From contig NZ_JAFV01000001.1 in assembly GCF_000526315.1 (NCBI RefSeq), positions 4,094,501-4,158,500 of the forward strand: a DNA stretch of 64,000 nucleotides. Direction: 5' to 3'. Both the position numbers and the translations under genes were made by a program. Origin of the DNA: Methylopila sp. 73B. Its GTDB lineage: Bacteria > Pseudomonadota > Alphaproteobacteria > Rhizobiales > Methylopilaceae. This document shows positions 7,251 to 14,332 of this stretch, in pieces; within the stretch, counting starts at the first letter, position 1; each line of letters starts with the position of its first letter. The notes beneath the pieces are model-generated. The model saw nothing but the letters and a program-made list of their open reading frames with translations. It was not told where the DNA came from and ran no database searches.

Positions 7251-8663
7251 ATGAGGATCGCGGCGATCGACCAGGGCACCACCTCCACCCGCGCGCTCGT
7301 GGTCGACACGGGCGACGGGACCGCCGTGATCGCGCACGCCGTGCGCCACGCGCAGAGCCACCCCGCCCCCGGCTGGGTGGAGCACGACGCCGAGGAACTG
7401 CTCGCCAACGTCCGCGCCTGCATTGCGGCGGCCGGCCCTGTCGACGCGCTGGCGCTCGCGAACCAAGGCGAGAGCTGCCTCGCCTGGGACGCCGTCACCG
7501 GCGAGGCGCTGTCGCCGGTGATCGTGTGGCAGGACAACCGGACCACTGACGCGGTGGCCGGACTGGCCGATCACGCGGCGCTGGTCGAGGCTCGCGCCGG
7601 CCTTCCGCTCGACGCCTACTTCTCGGCCTCCAAGCTCGGCTGGCTGCTCCGTCATCTCCCGCGCGTGCGGGCGGCGCGGGAGGCCGGGCGGCTGCGGCTC
7701 GGCACGACCGACGCCTTCTTTCTCGATCGGCTCGCGGGCGTCTTCGCGACCGACGCCGCCACCGCTTCGCGCACGTCCCTCATGCGGCTCGCGACCGGCC
7801 GCTGGGACCCGGAGCTCTGCGCACTGTTCGGCGTTCCCATCGACTGCCTGCCGGAGATCCGCCCGACCGTGGGCGGCTTCGGCCGCATCGAAGGCGTCCC
7901 GGTCGTCGCCTCCGTCGTGGACCAGCAGGCGGCGCTCTACGGCCACGGCTGCCGCGCGCCGGGCGACGCCAAGATCACCTTCGGCACGGGCGCCTTCGCG
8001 CTGGCGGTGACCGGCGGCGAGATCGTGCGGGCGGCGGGGGAGGGGTTGCTGCCGACCGTCGCCTGGGCGATCGGCAAGGCGACCACATACGCCGTGGACG
8101 GCGGCGTCTACGATGCGGGCTCCGCCGTCGAATGGGCGATGCGCGTCGGGATCGTCGACGATTTTTCACAGCTCGACGGCTTCACGGAGCCGCCCGCGAT
8201 CGACCGCGGGCTGGTCTTCGTTCCCGCGCTGTCGGGCCTCGCCTGCCCGCACTGGGACCGCTCGGCCGCCGCGCTGTTTCTCGGCATGTCCGCCGCCACC
8301 ACCCGCGTCGATCTCCGCCAGGCGCTGCTGGAGGGGATCGCGCTCCGGACCGCGGAAGTAGTCGCGGCGATCCATGCGCGCGTCGCCCTCGCGCCGTCGA
8401 TCTCCATCGACGGCGGCCTCAGCCGCAGCGGCTACTTCGCGCAGTTCCTCGCCGACAGCCTCGGGCGGGAAGTCGTGGTCGGCGCCTTCGACGAGCGCAC
8501 GGCCTTCGGCGCCGCGGCGCTCGCCGCCTCCGCCTTCGGGATCGACCTCGCGGCCCCTGCGGAGGCCCGCCGCCATGCGCCCCGCGGACCCGAGACGCGC
8601 GACGCCCGCCGCGCGCGCTTCGCGGAGGCCGTGGCTCGCACCCGCGGCTGGCGCGCCGTGTGA
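7251..8663 (+). CDS. FGGY-family carbohydrate kinase, glycerol kinase-like
   Basis: This is an actin-fold sugar/polyol kinase of 470 residues, the usual FGGY length. The N-terminal phosphate loop is AIDQGTTSTRALVVD. NQGESCLAWD and VIVWQDNRT match the substrate region of glycerol kinases. FGTGAFALAVTGG and SIDGGLSRSGYFAQFLADS are the ATP-domain motifs. It follows the FAD protein by 10 bases in an operon with a glycerol-3-phosphate dehydrogenase-like enzyme, so glycerol is the simplest substrate; another triose or polyol is possible. An ATG at 7251 is chosen over the in-frame GTG at 7242. No glycerol facilitator gene is seen nearby. Confidence 0.83.
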   Translation: MRIAAIDQGTTSTRALVVDTGDGTAVIAHAVRHAQSHPAPGWVEHDAEELLANVRACIAAAGPVDALALANQGESCLAWDAVTGEALSPVIVWQDNRTTDAVAGLADHAALVEARAGLPLDAYFSASKLGWLLRHLPRVRAAREAGRLRLGTTDAFFLDRLAGVFATDAATASRTSLMRLATGRWDPELCALFGVPIDCLPEIRPTVGGFGRIEGVPVVASVVDQQAALYGHGCRAPGDAKITFGTGAFALAVTGGEIVRAAGEGLLPTVAWAIGKATTYAVDGGVYDAGSAVEWAMRVGIVDDFSQLDGFTEPPAIDRGLVFVPALSGLACPHWDRSAAALFLGMSAATTRVDLRQALLEGIALRTAEVVAAIHARVALAPSISIDGGLSRSGYFAQFLADSLGREVVVGAFDERTAFGAAALAASAFGIDLAAPAEARRHAPRGPETRDARRARFAEAVARTRGWRAV

Positions 8664-8677
8664 CGGTTGGCTTGGAT

Positions 8678-8824
8678 GGCGTGCGTGCTTCGAGACGCCC
8701 GCCGAATGGCGGGCTCCTCAGCATGAGGAGGTCTTGGGTCCCAGCAAGGTCTTGGGTTCCAGAAAGCAAACCTCCTCATGCTGAGGAGCCTCGCGTTAGC
8801 GAGGCGTCTCGAAGCACGCACGCC
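8678..8824. repeat. Long inverted repeat (dispersed REP-like element), copy 1
   Basis: The left arm 8678-8731 and right arm 8771-8824 (54 bases each) are inverted copies. Conserved outer parts (GGCGTGCGTGCTTCGAGACG) and inner parts (CTCCTCAGCATGAGGAGG) flank a small stem whose sequence differs between arms but which itself can pair. The 39-base middle holds two tandem versions of AGGTCTTGGGTCC. The same arm sequence recurs at 57110-57234, so this is a dispersed element. It lies between the kinase gene and selO and could fold into a very stable RNA hairpin that ends or separates their transcripts. Confidence 0.85.
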
Positions 8825-8900
8825 CTGAGCGCGGCCTTCAATCCGCGCGACGCGAAGCCCATATGGCGAGGACGCCCGCCTCCGGACCGCCAGGACCCTC

Positions 8901-10376
8901 GTGACCCTCAGCATCCCCTTCGACAACAGCTACGCCCGCCTGCCCGACGCGTTCCATCGCCGGACGCCGCCGACGCCGGTGGCCGCGCCGCGCCTCGTCG
9001 CGCTGAACCGGGGGCTCGCCGATGAGCTGGGGCTCGATCCCGAGGCGCTGTCGGGCGAGGCGGGGGCGCAGGCCTTCGCCGGCAACGCCGTGCTCCCGGG
9101 GTCCGATCCGATCGCCGCGGCCTACGCCGGGCACCAGTTCGGCCAGTTCGTGCCGCAGCTCGGCGACGGGCGGGCGATCCTGCTGGGCGAGGTCGTGGAC
9201 CGGGCCGGCGTCCGCCGCGACATCCAGCTCAAGGGCTCGGGCCCGACGCCGTTCTCGCGCAACGGCGACGGGCGGGCGGCGCTGGGGCCGGTGCTGCGGG
9301 AGTACCTCGTGAGCGAGGCGATGGCCGCGCTCGGCGTGCCGACCACGCGCGCGCTTGCGGCGGTGACGACCGGCGAGGCCGTGCATCGGGAGCGCAAGCT
9401 GCCGGGCGCCGTGTTGACGCGCGTGGCCGCGAGCCACATCCGCGTCGGCACCTTCCAGTTCTTCGCCGCCCGGCGGAACCTCGAGGCGCTGACCGCGCTG
9501 GTCGATCACGTCGTCGCCCGGCACTATCCCGAGAGCGCCACGCGGCCCGACCGGGCGCTCGCGCTGCTCGAGGGCGTCGTCGCGCAGCAGGCCGCCCTCG
9601 TCGCGCAGTGGATGCACGTCGGCTTCGTGCACGGCGTCATGAACACCGACAACTGCTCGATCGCCGGCGAGACCATCGACTACGGCCCCTGCGCCTTCCT
9701 CGACGCCTACGATCCCAAGGCGGTGTTCAGCTCGATCGACCGCCACGGCCGCTACGCCTTCGCCAACCAGCCTGCGATCGCGCACTGGAACCTGACGCGG
9801 CTGGCCGAATGCCTGCTGCCGCTGATCTCCGACGACGAGGACCGCGCCATCGCGCAGGCGAGCGAGGCGCTCGACGGCTTCGCCCCCGCCTTCGAGGCCG
9901 CCTATCTCGCCGGCTACCGCGGCAAGCTCGGCCTGCGGACGGAGGAGGCGGACGACGCGGAGCTGGTCCAGGACCTGCTCGACCGCATGGCGGAGGGCCT
10001 CGCGGACTACACCCTGACCTTCCGCAGGCTCGGAGCGGTCGCGGAGGGCGACCCCGCGGCGGCCGCCCGCGACCTGTTCGTCGATCCGACGGCTTTCGAC
10101 GCCTGGGCGGAGCGCTACCGCGACCGGCTCGCACGCGAGCCCGATGACGCTGGCGCGCGCCGCGGGCGAATGGCCCGCGCGAACCCCGCGCTCATCCCCC
10201 GCAACCACCTTGTGGAGGCCGCGCTCGCCGCAGCGGTCGAGGACGGCGACTTCGCGCCCTTCGACGCGCTTCGGGCCGCGCTATCCGACCCCTATGGCCC
10301 GGAGGCCGACGCCTCGCCCTACGCCGACGCGCCGCCGGTCGCGGAGGCGCCCTACCGGACGTTTTGCGGCACCTGA
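8901..10376 (+). CDS. selO: Protein adenylyltransferase SelO (YdiU/UPF0061 family)
   Basis: This is a pseudokinase-fold enzyme that transfers AMP from ATP to protein serine, threonine or tyrosine; the E. coli enzyme acts in redox stress. All hallmark blocks are present in 491 residues: [55 protein letters not shown] and IDYGPCAF (metal and catalytic region), and FANQP. The C-terminus YRTFCGT keeps the cysteine that corresponds to the redox Cys/Sec of the family. The start is GTG with AGGA about 6 bases upstream. It appears to be a single gene between a long inverted repeat and a set of very small genes. Confidence 0.95.
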   Translation: MTLSIPFDNSYARLPDAFHRRTPPTPVAAPRLVALNRGLADELGLDPEALSGEAGAQAFAGNAVLPGSDPIAAAYAGHQFGQFVPQLGDGRAILLGEVVDRAGVRRDIQLKGSGPTPFSRNGDGRAALGPVLREYLVSEAMAALGVPTTRALAAVTTGEAVHRERKLPGAVLTRVAASHIRVGTFQFFAARRNLEALTALVDHVVARHYPESATRPDRALALLEGVVAQQAALVAQWMHVGFVHGVMNTDNCSIAGETIDYGPCAFLDAYDPKAVFSSIDRHGRYAFANQPAIAHWNLTRLAECLLPLISDDEDRAIAQASEALDGFAPAFEAAYLAGYRGKLGLRTEEADDAELVQDLLDRMAEGLADYTLTFRRLGAVAEGDPAAAARDLFVDPTAFDAWAERYRDRLAREPDDAGARRGRMARANPALIPRNHLVEAALAAAVEDGDFAPFDALRAALSDPYGPEADASPYADAPPVAEAPYRTFCGT

Positions 10377-10457
10377 GCGGGCGCGGGGGCGGACAGGGCG
10401 CGGCCCTTGGGCTAGGAAGCCGAAGCTTCCGCGTTCGAAACTGACGGAGATGGACCC

Positions 10458-10697
10458 ATGTCGCCTGCCGAGTACCGCGCCGCGCTAACCGAAGTCGGGC
10501 TCTCGCTGTCGAGCGCGAACAAGTTCTTCCAGGCCGACGAGCGCACCACGCGGCGCTGGGCGGCGGACGACAACGGCAAGGACGTGCCCCGCGCCGTGGC
10601 GATCACGCTCCGGCTGATGGCGAAGTACAAGCTGACGCCCGAAGACGTCACGGTGCTGATGAACGAGGCCGAAGACGGGCGCGACGCCTCGGCTTGA
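10458..10697 (+). CDS. Small HTH-like protein, unknown function
   Basis: This is a 79-residue soluble protein starting MSPAEYRAALTEVGLSLSSA. The pattern of two helices with FFQADERTTRRWA suggests a phage-Cro/XRE-like helix-turn-helix, where TTRRWA would be the recognition helix. The tail LTPEDVTVLMNEAED is acidic. GGAG precedes the ATG by about 8 bases. I cannot assign a partner or regulon. It lies convergent to a small Arg-rich lipoprotein gene, with a strong hairpin between them. Confidence 0.72.
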   Translation: MSPAEYRAALTEVGLSLSSANKFFQADERTTRRWAADDNGKDVPRAVAITLRLMAKYKLTPEDVTVLMNEAEDGRDASA

Positions 10698-10699
10698 GA

Positions 10700-10735
10700 G
10701 ACGCCGGCGGCCGCACAGGAGCGGTCGCCGGCGTC
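10700..10735. terminator. Bidirectional hairpin between convergent genes
   Basis: GACGCCGGCG (10700-10709) pairs with CGCCGGCGTC (10726-10735), a 10-bp GC stem between two convergent stop codons. There is no clear T run on either side, so it may be a transcript-end stabiliser or a weak terminator. Confidence 0.4.
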
Positions 10736-10745
10736 CGGTCGGCGA

Positions 10746-11054
10746 TCAGCGCCAGTCGTTGCGACGCTCGCGCCGGTCGTCGCGCCGGTCCTCTTGACGC
10801 TCGCGCTGAGCGCGGCGGCGGTCCTTCGCGTCGTCGCGGCGGTCGTCGATGCGCTGAGCGCGTCGGTCGGCGTCGCGACGCGCCTCCCACGCCCGCCGCG
10901 CGCGGTAATCGTCCCGCCGTCCACGGTAGTCCTCGCCCACCACGATGGTGCTGCGCTCGTAGCCGTACCCGCCGCCGTAGCCGCGCCGTTCGCCGTTGCA
11001 GCCGGCGAGCGCCAGAGCGCAGGCGCCGACGGCGAGCAAGATCATCGGTTTCAT
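10746..11054 (-). CDS. Small Arg/Asp-rich lipoprotein, unknown function
   Basis: This protein of 102 residues begins MKPMILLAVGACALALAGCN, a signal peptide with lipobox LAGC, so the mature protein should be lipid-anchored in the cell envelope. The rest is a short Gly/Tyr segment (RRGYGGGYGYE) and then an unusually basic, repetitive region of RRDD/RRxxR motifs to the C-terminus. The ATG at 11054 gives a proper signal peptide; an upstream in-frame ATG at 11078 adds 8 residues before it. No homologous function is recognised. Confidence 0.7.
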   Translation of the reverse strand: MKPMILLAVGACALALAGCNGERRGYGGGYGYERSTIVVGEDYRGRRDDYRARRAWEARRDADRRAQRIDDRRDDAKDRRRAQRERQEDRRDDRRERRNDWR

Positions 11055-11268
11055 CGGTCGTTCTCCCATTGCGCCCATCGGTCTGAGCTCGATGGACGGT
11101 TCGCGACGCCGCGACCGCGTCCGGTCCCTCGGCGAGGGCGCGGACGCGGTCCGGCGCGCGTTCGAATCCCGCGCGTCGCGCGGGGGGCCTCTTCTTACCC
11201 CATCCCGGGCGATCTGGCTCAGGCGGACCCGCCGCTGCGGCGCATGCGCGCGGAAAACGTAAAATAGT

Positions 11269-11296
11269 TTGACAAATTGCCGGCTTGTTCCAACAT
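11269..11296 (+). promoter_or_regulatory. Candidate sigma-70 promoter for small basic protein gene
   Basis: TTGACA (11269-11274) is a perfect -35 box in a locally AT-rich patch. A poor -10 (CAACAT, 11291-11296) follows after 16 bases. It lies 34 bases before the start codon of the basic protein at 11330. Confidence 0.4.
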
Positions 11297-11329
11297 GCGG
11301 CCCGTAACGCCACCGCTGAGGAGCGACAC

Positions 11330-11527
11330 ATGGCTGATGAGACCGCGCCCGCGACCGACGAGAAGAAGACCGCCGCGCGCGAGGCGAAGCGAGCCGCGCG
11401 CGTGGCCGCGGGCGCCGAAGCGAAGACCACGAAGCGCGAGGCCACGAAGGCCGCGCGCATCGCCGCCAAGCGCAAGGAGCGCCGCGCCGCGAAGCCCAAG
11501 GCGGCCCCGGCTGCTGAGCCGGCTTGA
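11330..11527 (+). CDS. Small Lys/Ala-rich basic protein, histone H1-like composition
   Basis: This is a 65-residue protein made almost only of Ala, Lys, Arg, Glu and Thr (MADETAPATDEKKTAAREAK at the start, ending AAKPKAAPAAEPA). It has no signal peptide or hydrophobic core. The composition resembles the lysine/alanine-rich C-tails of bacterial histone H1-like or nucleoid proteins; DNA or RNA binding is only a guess. GAGGAG lies 6 bases before the ATG and a good -35 box lies upstream. An ATG-like start 15 codons earlier is not supported by a ribosome site. Confidence 0.68.
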   Translation: MADETAPATDEKKTAAREAKRAARVAAGAEAKTTKREATKAARIAAKRKERRAAKPKAAPAAEPA

Positions 11528-11676
11528 GCTAAGCCGCGCCGCCTAGCGGGAGGCCGCCCCGGCGGGCGGCTTCCCCACGACCTCCGCGCGCAACGCGTCG
11601 CCGCTATTGCGCTGCGGTATGTTGACTCGCCGCCCGCGTTTTTCCACACTCCTCGCCAGGTGCTGAGGGGTGCGGC

Positions 11677-11856
11677 ATGAACGATTTCGAGAGTGATTTC
11701 GGAAATCGGGAGACGGCTTCCGAAGAGGCGGGCTGGGACTTCCGCTCGCTGAGATGCGAGCCCGCCGCGGCGCACCGCGTCGCCGAGCAGGAACGGCGCG
11801 AGGTCAACGAGGGCCGGCAGCGCTGCCTGCAGACCGCCGCGCAGGAGCCTCGCTGA
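11677..11856 (+). CDS. Hypothetical 59-residue protein
   Basis: This short frame starts ATG with GAGGGG about 7 bases upstream and ends at TGA 11856, 40 bases before a clear Rho-independent terminator. The protein begins MNDFESDFGNRETASEEAGW; it is charged and soluble, with two cysteines (LRCEP, QRCLQ) and a helix-forming second half (RVAEQERREVNEGRQ). The ribosome site and terminator support a real gene; the function is unknown. Confidence 0.5.
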   Translation: MNDFESDFGNRETASEEAGWDFRSLRCEPAAAHRVAEQERREVNEGRQRCLQTAAQEPR

Positions 11857-11896
11857 ACAGGGTCGCTGAGCCGGCGACACCTCCGATCACGCCCGC

Positions 11897-11922
11897 AAGC
11901 CGCCCCCTCAGGCGGCTTTTTT
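11897..11922 (+). terminator. Rho-independent terminator
   Basis: AAGCCGCC (11897-11904) pairs with GGCGGCTT (11911-11918) across a 6-base loop, and the run TTTTTT follows directly. It ends the transcript of the 59-residue ORF. Confidence 0.85.
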
Positions 11923-12083
11923 CATGCCCGGGCCCGGTCGCCGCCCAGGCGCTCTCCACCTTTGGTCACGAATTGCTCGCTTCGGACGATCGTCGCCCTA
12001 GCCTTGGACGGGCAGGGATGCGAACCGTTCCAACGTGCGCCGCAGCGCACCCAAAGCGTTCGAGTTGAGGAGCCAGGGCTGAG

Positions 12084-13760
12084 ATGAGCGATGGAGCGGC
12101 GGGCGCGGCGGATCTTCCCGAGCGCGAGGGCATGGACTTCGACGTGGTCGTGGTCGGCGGCGGCCCGGCGGGCCTCGCAACCGCGATCCGCCTGAAGCAG
12201 CTCGACCCCGAGCTCTCCGTCGTCCTGCTGGAAAAGGGTTCTGAAGTTGGCGCCCATATCCTGTCGGGCGCAGTGGTCGACCCCATCGGCCTCGACGCGC
12301 TGCTGCCGGACTGGCGCCAGGATGAGACGGCCTTCGCCAAGACCGAGGTCTCCGACGACCGCTTCCTCTATCTCACTGAAAAAGGCGCGATCCGGCTGCC
12401 GGGCTTCGGCATGCCGAAAATCCTGTCGAACCATGGCGCCTTCGTCGTCTCGCTCGGCGACGTCACCCGCTGGCTGGGCGCGCAGGCCGAGGCGCTCGGC
12501 GTCGAGATCTACCCCGGCTTCGCGGCGAACGAGATCCTGTTCGACGCCTCGGGCGCCGTCACCGGCGTCGCCACGGGCGACATGGGGATCGCGAAATCCG
12601 GCGAGCCCGGCCCGAACTACACCCGCGGCATGGAGCTGCGCGGCAAATACGTGATCTTCGCGGAGGGCGCCCGCGGCCAGCTCTCGAAGCAGCTCATCAA
12701 CCGCTTCAAGCTCGACGCGGCCTCCGAGCCGCAGAAATACGGCCTCGGCCTGAAGGAGCTGTGGCAGGTCGATCCGGCCAAGCACAAGCCCGGCCTCGTC
12801 CAGCACTCCTTCGGCTGGCCGCTCGACGACAAGACCGGCGGCGGCTCGTTCCTCTACCACTTCGGCGACGGGCTGGTCTCCGTCGGCTTCGTGGTGCACC
12901 TGAACTACGCCAACCCCTACCTCTCGCCCTTCGACGAGTTCCAGCGCTTCAAGACGCACCCGGCGATCCGCGACACCTTCGAGGGCGGCAAACGTCTCTC
13001 GTACGGCGCCCGCGCCATCACCGAGGGCGGCTTCCAGTCCGTGCCGAAGCTCGCCTTCCCCGGCGGCGCCCTGGTCGGCTGCGCGGCCGGCTTCGTCAAC
13101 GTCCCCCGCATCAAGGGCAGCCACAACGCGATCCTCTCCGGAAAACTCTGCGCCGAGCATGTGGTGGAGGCGCTGAAAGCCGGCCGCGCCCAGGACGAGC
13201 TGTCGGCCTACGACGCCGCCTGGCGCGACAGCGCGATCGGGCGGGACCTCAAGCCCGTCCGCAACGTCAAACCGCTGTGGTCGAAGTTCGGCACCCGCCT
13301 CGGTGTGGTGCTTGGCGGTCTCTCCATGTGGGCGGAGCAGTTCGGGCTCTCGCTGTTCGGCACGCTGCCCCACGGCAAGCCGGACTACGCCGCGACGGGC
13401 GAGGCAAAGGACTTCGCGCGCATCGCCTACCCCAAGCCCGACGGCAAGATCAGCTTCGACAAGCTGTCCTCGGTGTTCCTGTCCAACACCAACCACGAGG
13501 AGGACCAGCCCCCGCACCTCAAGGTCAAGGACATCTCCCTCCAGAAGACCTCGGAGCACGACGTCTACGCAGGGCTGTCGCAGCGCTACTGCCCGGCCGG
13601 CGTCTACGAGTGGGTGGAGGAGGGCGCCGACGCGCCGCGCTACCAGATCAACGCCCAGAACTGCGTCCACTGCAAGACGTGCGACATCAAGGACCCTAAC
13701 CAGAACATCGTCTGGGTCGCGCCGGAAGGCGCGGGCGGGCCGAACTATTCGGGGATGTGA
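12084..13760 (+). CDS. Electron-transfer flavoprotein:ubiquinone oxidoreductase (ETF-QO)
   Basis: This inner-membrane-associated iron-sulfur flavoprotein takes electrons from reduced ETF (from acyl-CoA and N-methyl amine or sarcosine-type dehydrogenases) and passes them to ubiquinone. The 558 residues match the family length. The FAD motif is VVVVGGGPAGLATAIRLK near residue 20. A central GGSFLYHFGD region and the C-terminal ferredoxin-like [4Fe-4S] segment with cysteines in QRYCPAGVYEW and NCVHCKTCDIKDPNQN complete the family set. The ATG has GGAG upstream. The ETF alpha/beta genes are not in the window. It is the last core-like gene before the reverse-transcriptase island. Confidence 0.95.
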   Translation: MSDGAAGAADLPEREGMDFDVVVVGGGPAGLATAIRLKQLDPELSVVLLEKGSEVGAHILSGAVVDPIGLDALLPDWRQDETAFAKTEVSDDRFLYLTEKGAIRLPGFGMPKILSNHGAFVVSLGDVTRWLGAQAEALGVEIYPGFAANEILFDASGAVTGVATGDMGIAKSGEPGPNYTRGMELRGKYVIFAEGARGQLSKQLINRFKLDAASEPQKYGLGLKELWQVDPAKHKPGLVQHSFGWPLDDKTGGGSFLYHFGDGLVSVGFVVHLNYANPYLSPFDEFQRFKTHPAIRDTFEGGKRLSYGARAITEGGFQSVPKLAFPGGALVGCAAGFVNVPRIKGSHNAILSGKLCAEHVVEALKAGRAQDELSAYDAAWRDSAIGRDLKPVRNVKPLWSKFGTRLGVVLGGLSMWAEQFGLSLFGTLPHGKPDYAATGEAKDFARIAYPKPDGKISFDKLSSVFLSNTNHEEDQPPHLKVKDISLQKTSEHDVYAGLSQRYCPAGVYEWVEEGADAPRYQINAQNCVHCKTCDIKDPNQNIVWVAPEGAGGPNYSGM

Positions 13761-13786
13761 AGAACTCCAAGTACCCCTTTCAGAAT

Positions 13787-13805
13787 CGCTAACGTTTCTT
13801 TAGCG
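13787..13805 (+). terminator. Short hairpin after ETF-QO gene
   Basis: CGCTAA (13787-13792) pairs with TTAGCG (13800-13805) around a 7-base T-rich loop, 27 bases after the ETF-QO stop, followed by TCATTT. It may be a weak terminator. It also marks the point where base composition begins to drop toward the reverse-transcriptase island. Confidence 0.4.
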
Positions 13806-13858
13806 TCATTTGCATGACCCGGCGCCATGCCTACGTCGCGGTCTTCGTCCCTTGTTAG

Positions 13859-13951
13859 TTGCCGGTTGGTCGCGTGTTGAGCGGGGCCGCGGGCGAGCAA
13901 GACGTCACCGAGCATCGGACAAGTTGTCCGTCATTGTTTGGACCGTCGCGC
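13859..13951 (+). repeat. 93-bp direct repeat, copy 1 (upstream of small ORF)
   Basis: The stretch begins TTGCCGGTTGGTCGCG and ends GGACCGTCGCGC. It is identical to 14192-14284 except for G13917 versus A14250. It ends 15 bases before the start codon of the small ORF, so it occupies that gene's leader. It contains a perfect 15-base palindrome, CGGACAAGTTGTCCG (13916-13930). Read in the frame of the small ORF it has no stop codon. Confidence 0.95.
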
Positions 13952-13966
13952 AAACGAGGAGCCGAA

Positions 13967-14332
13967 ATGCCTGATAAGCGTATCCAGGATCGGAGCATCA
14001 GCTTAAAAGACGAAGGCCGGGCGGGCGAAGCATCCGTTCGCGTTAAGATCACGGCTCGTTCACGGTTTGTTCTTTCGACCGGGATTGTGATCGCCGGGCT
14101 GCTTGGCTTAAGCTTGACAAGCGGCGAGAGTGGGAAGGTGTTGGCGGGGTTCTCGCTGGAAGCCTTCGCAAGCTCTCAACCGGACATAAGCTTGCCGGTT
14201 GGTCGCGTGTTGAGCGGGGCCGCGGGCGAGCAAGACGTCACCGAGCATCAGACAAGTTGTCCGTCATTGTTTGGACCGTCGCGCTACCGAGCCCCCCAAG
14301 GAGCTTCCTGGTACTTGGGGGTAAGAGCTTGA
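13967..14332 (+). CDS. Small single-pass membrane protein upstream of reverse transcriptase, unknown function
   Basis: This 121-residue protein starts at an ATG preceded by GAGGAG (7 bases). Residues 1-32 are charged, 34-52 (FVLSTGIVIAGLLGLSLTS) form one likely membrane segment, and 76-106 (LPVGRVLSGAAGEQDVTEHQ and on) are encoded by copy 2 of the 93-bp repeat. The TGA stop overlaps the probable TTG start of the reverse transcriptase (TTGA), implying coupled translation. The frame is also open upstream through copy 1 to 13859. I recognise no family. It could be an accessory protein of the RT system, or the region could be mainly a non-coding RNA that happens to stay open. Confidence 0.5.
   Translation: MPDKRIQDRSISLKDEGRAGEASVRVKITARSRFVLSTGIVIAGLLGLSLTSGESGKVLAGFSLEAFASSQPDISLPVGRVLSGAAGEQDVTEHQTSCPSLFGPSRYRAPQGASWYLGVRA
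14192..14284 (+). repeat. 93-bp direct repeat, copy 2 (inside small ORF, just before RT)
   Basis: This is the second copy of the repeat at 13859-13951, offset by exactly 333 bp, with a single mismatch (A14250). The mismatch lies in the palindrome and changes it to CAGACAAGTTGTCCG. It ends 45 bases before the likely start of the reverse transcriptase gene. Confidence 0.95.

Noticed and set aside
11100-11200. tRNA-like T-arm (GCGTTCGAATCCCGC)
   Set aside because: The 5-base arms around TTCGAAT do not pair correctly and no cloverleaf or anticodon stem fits.
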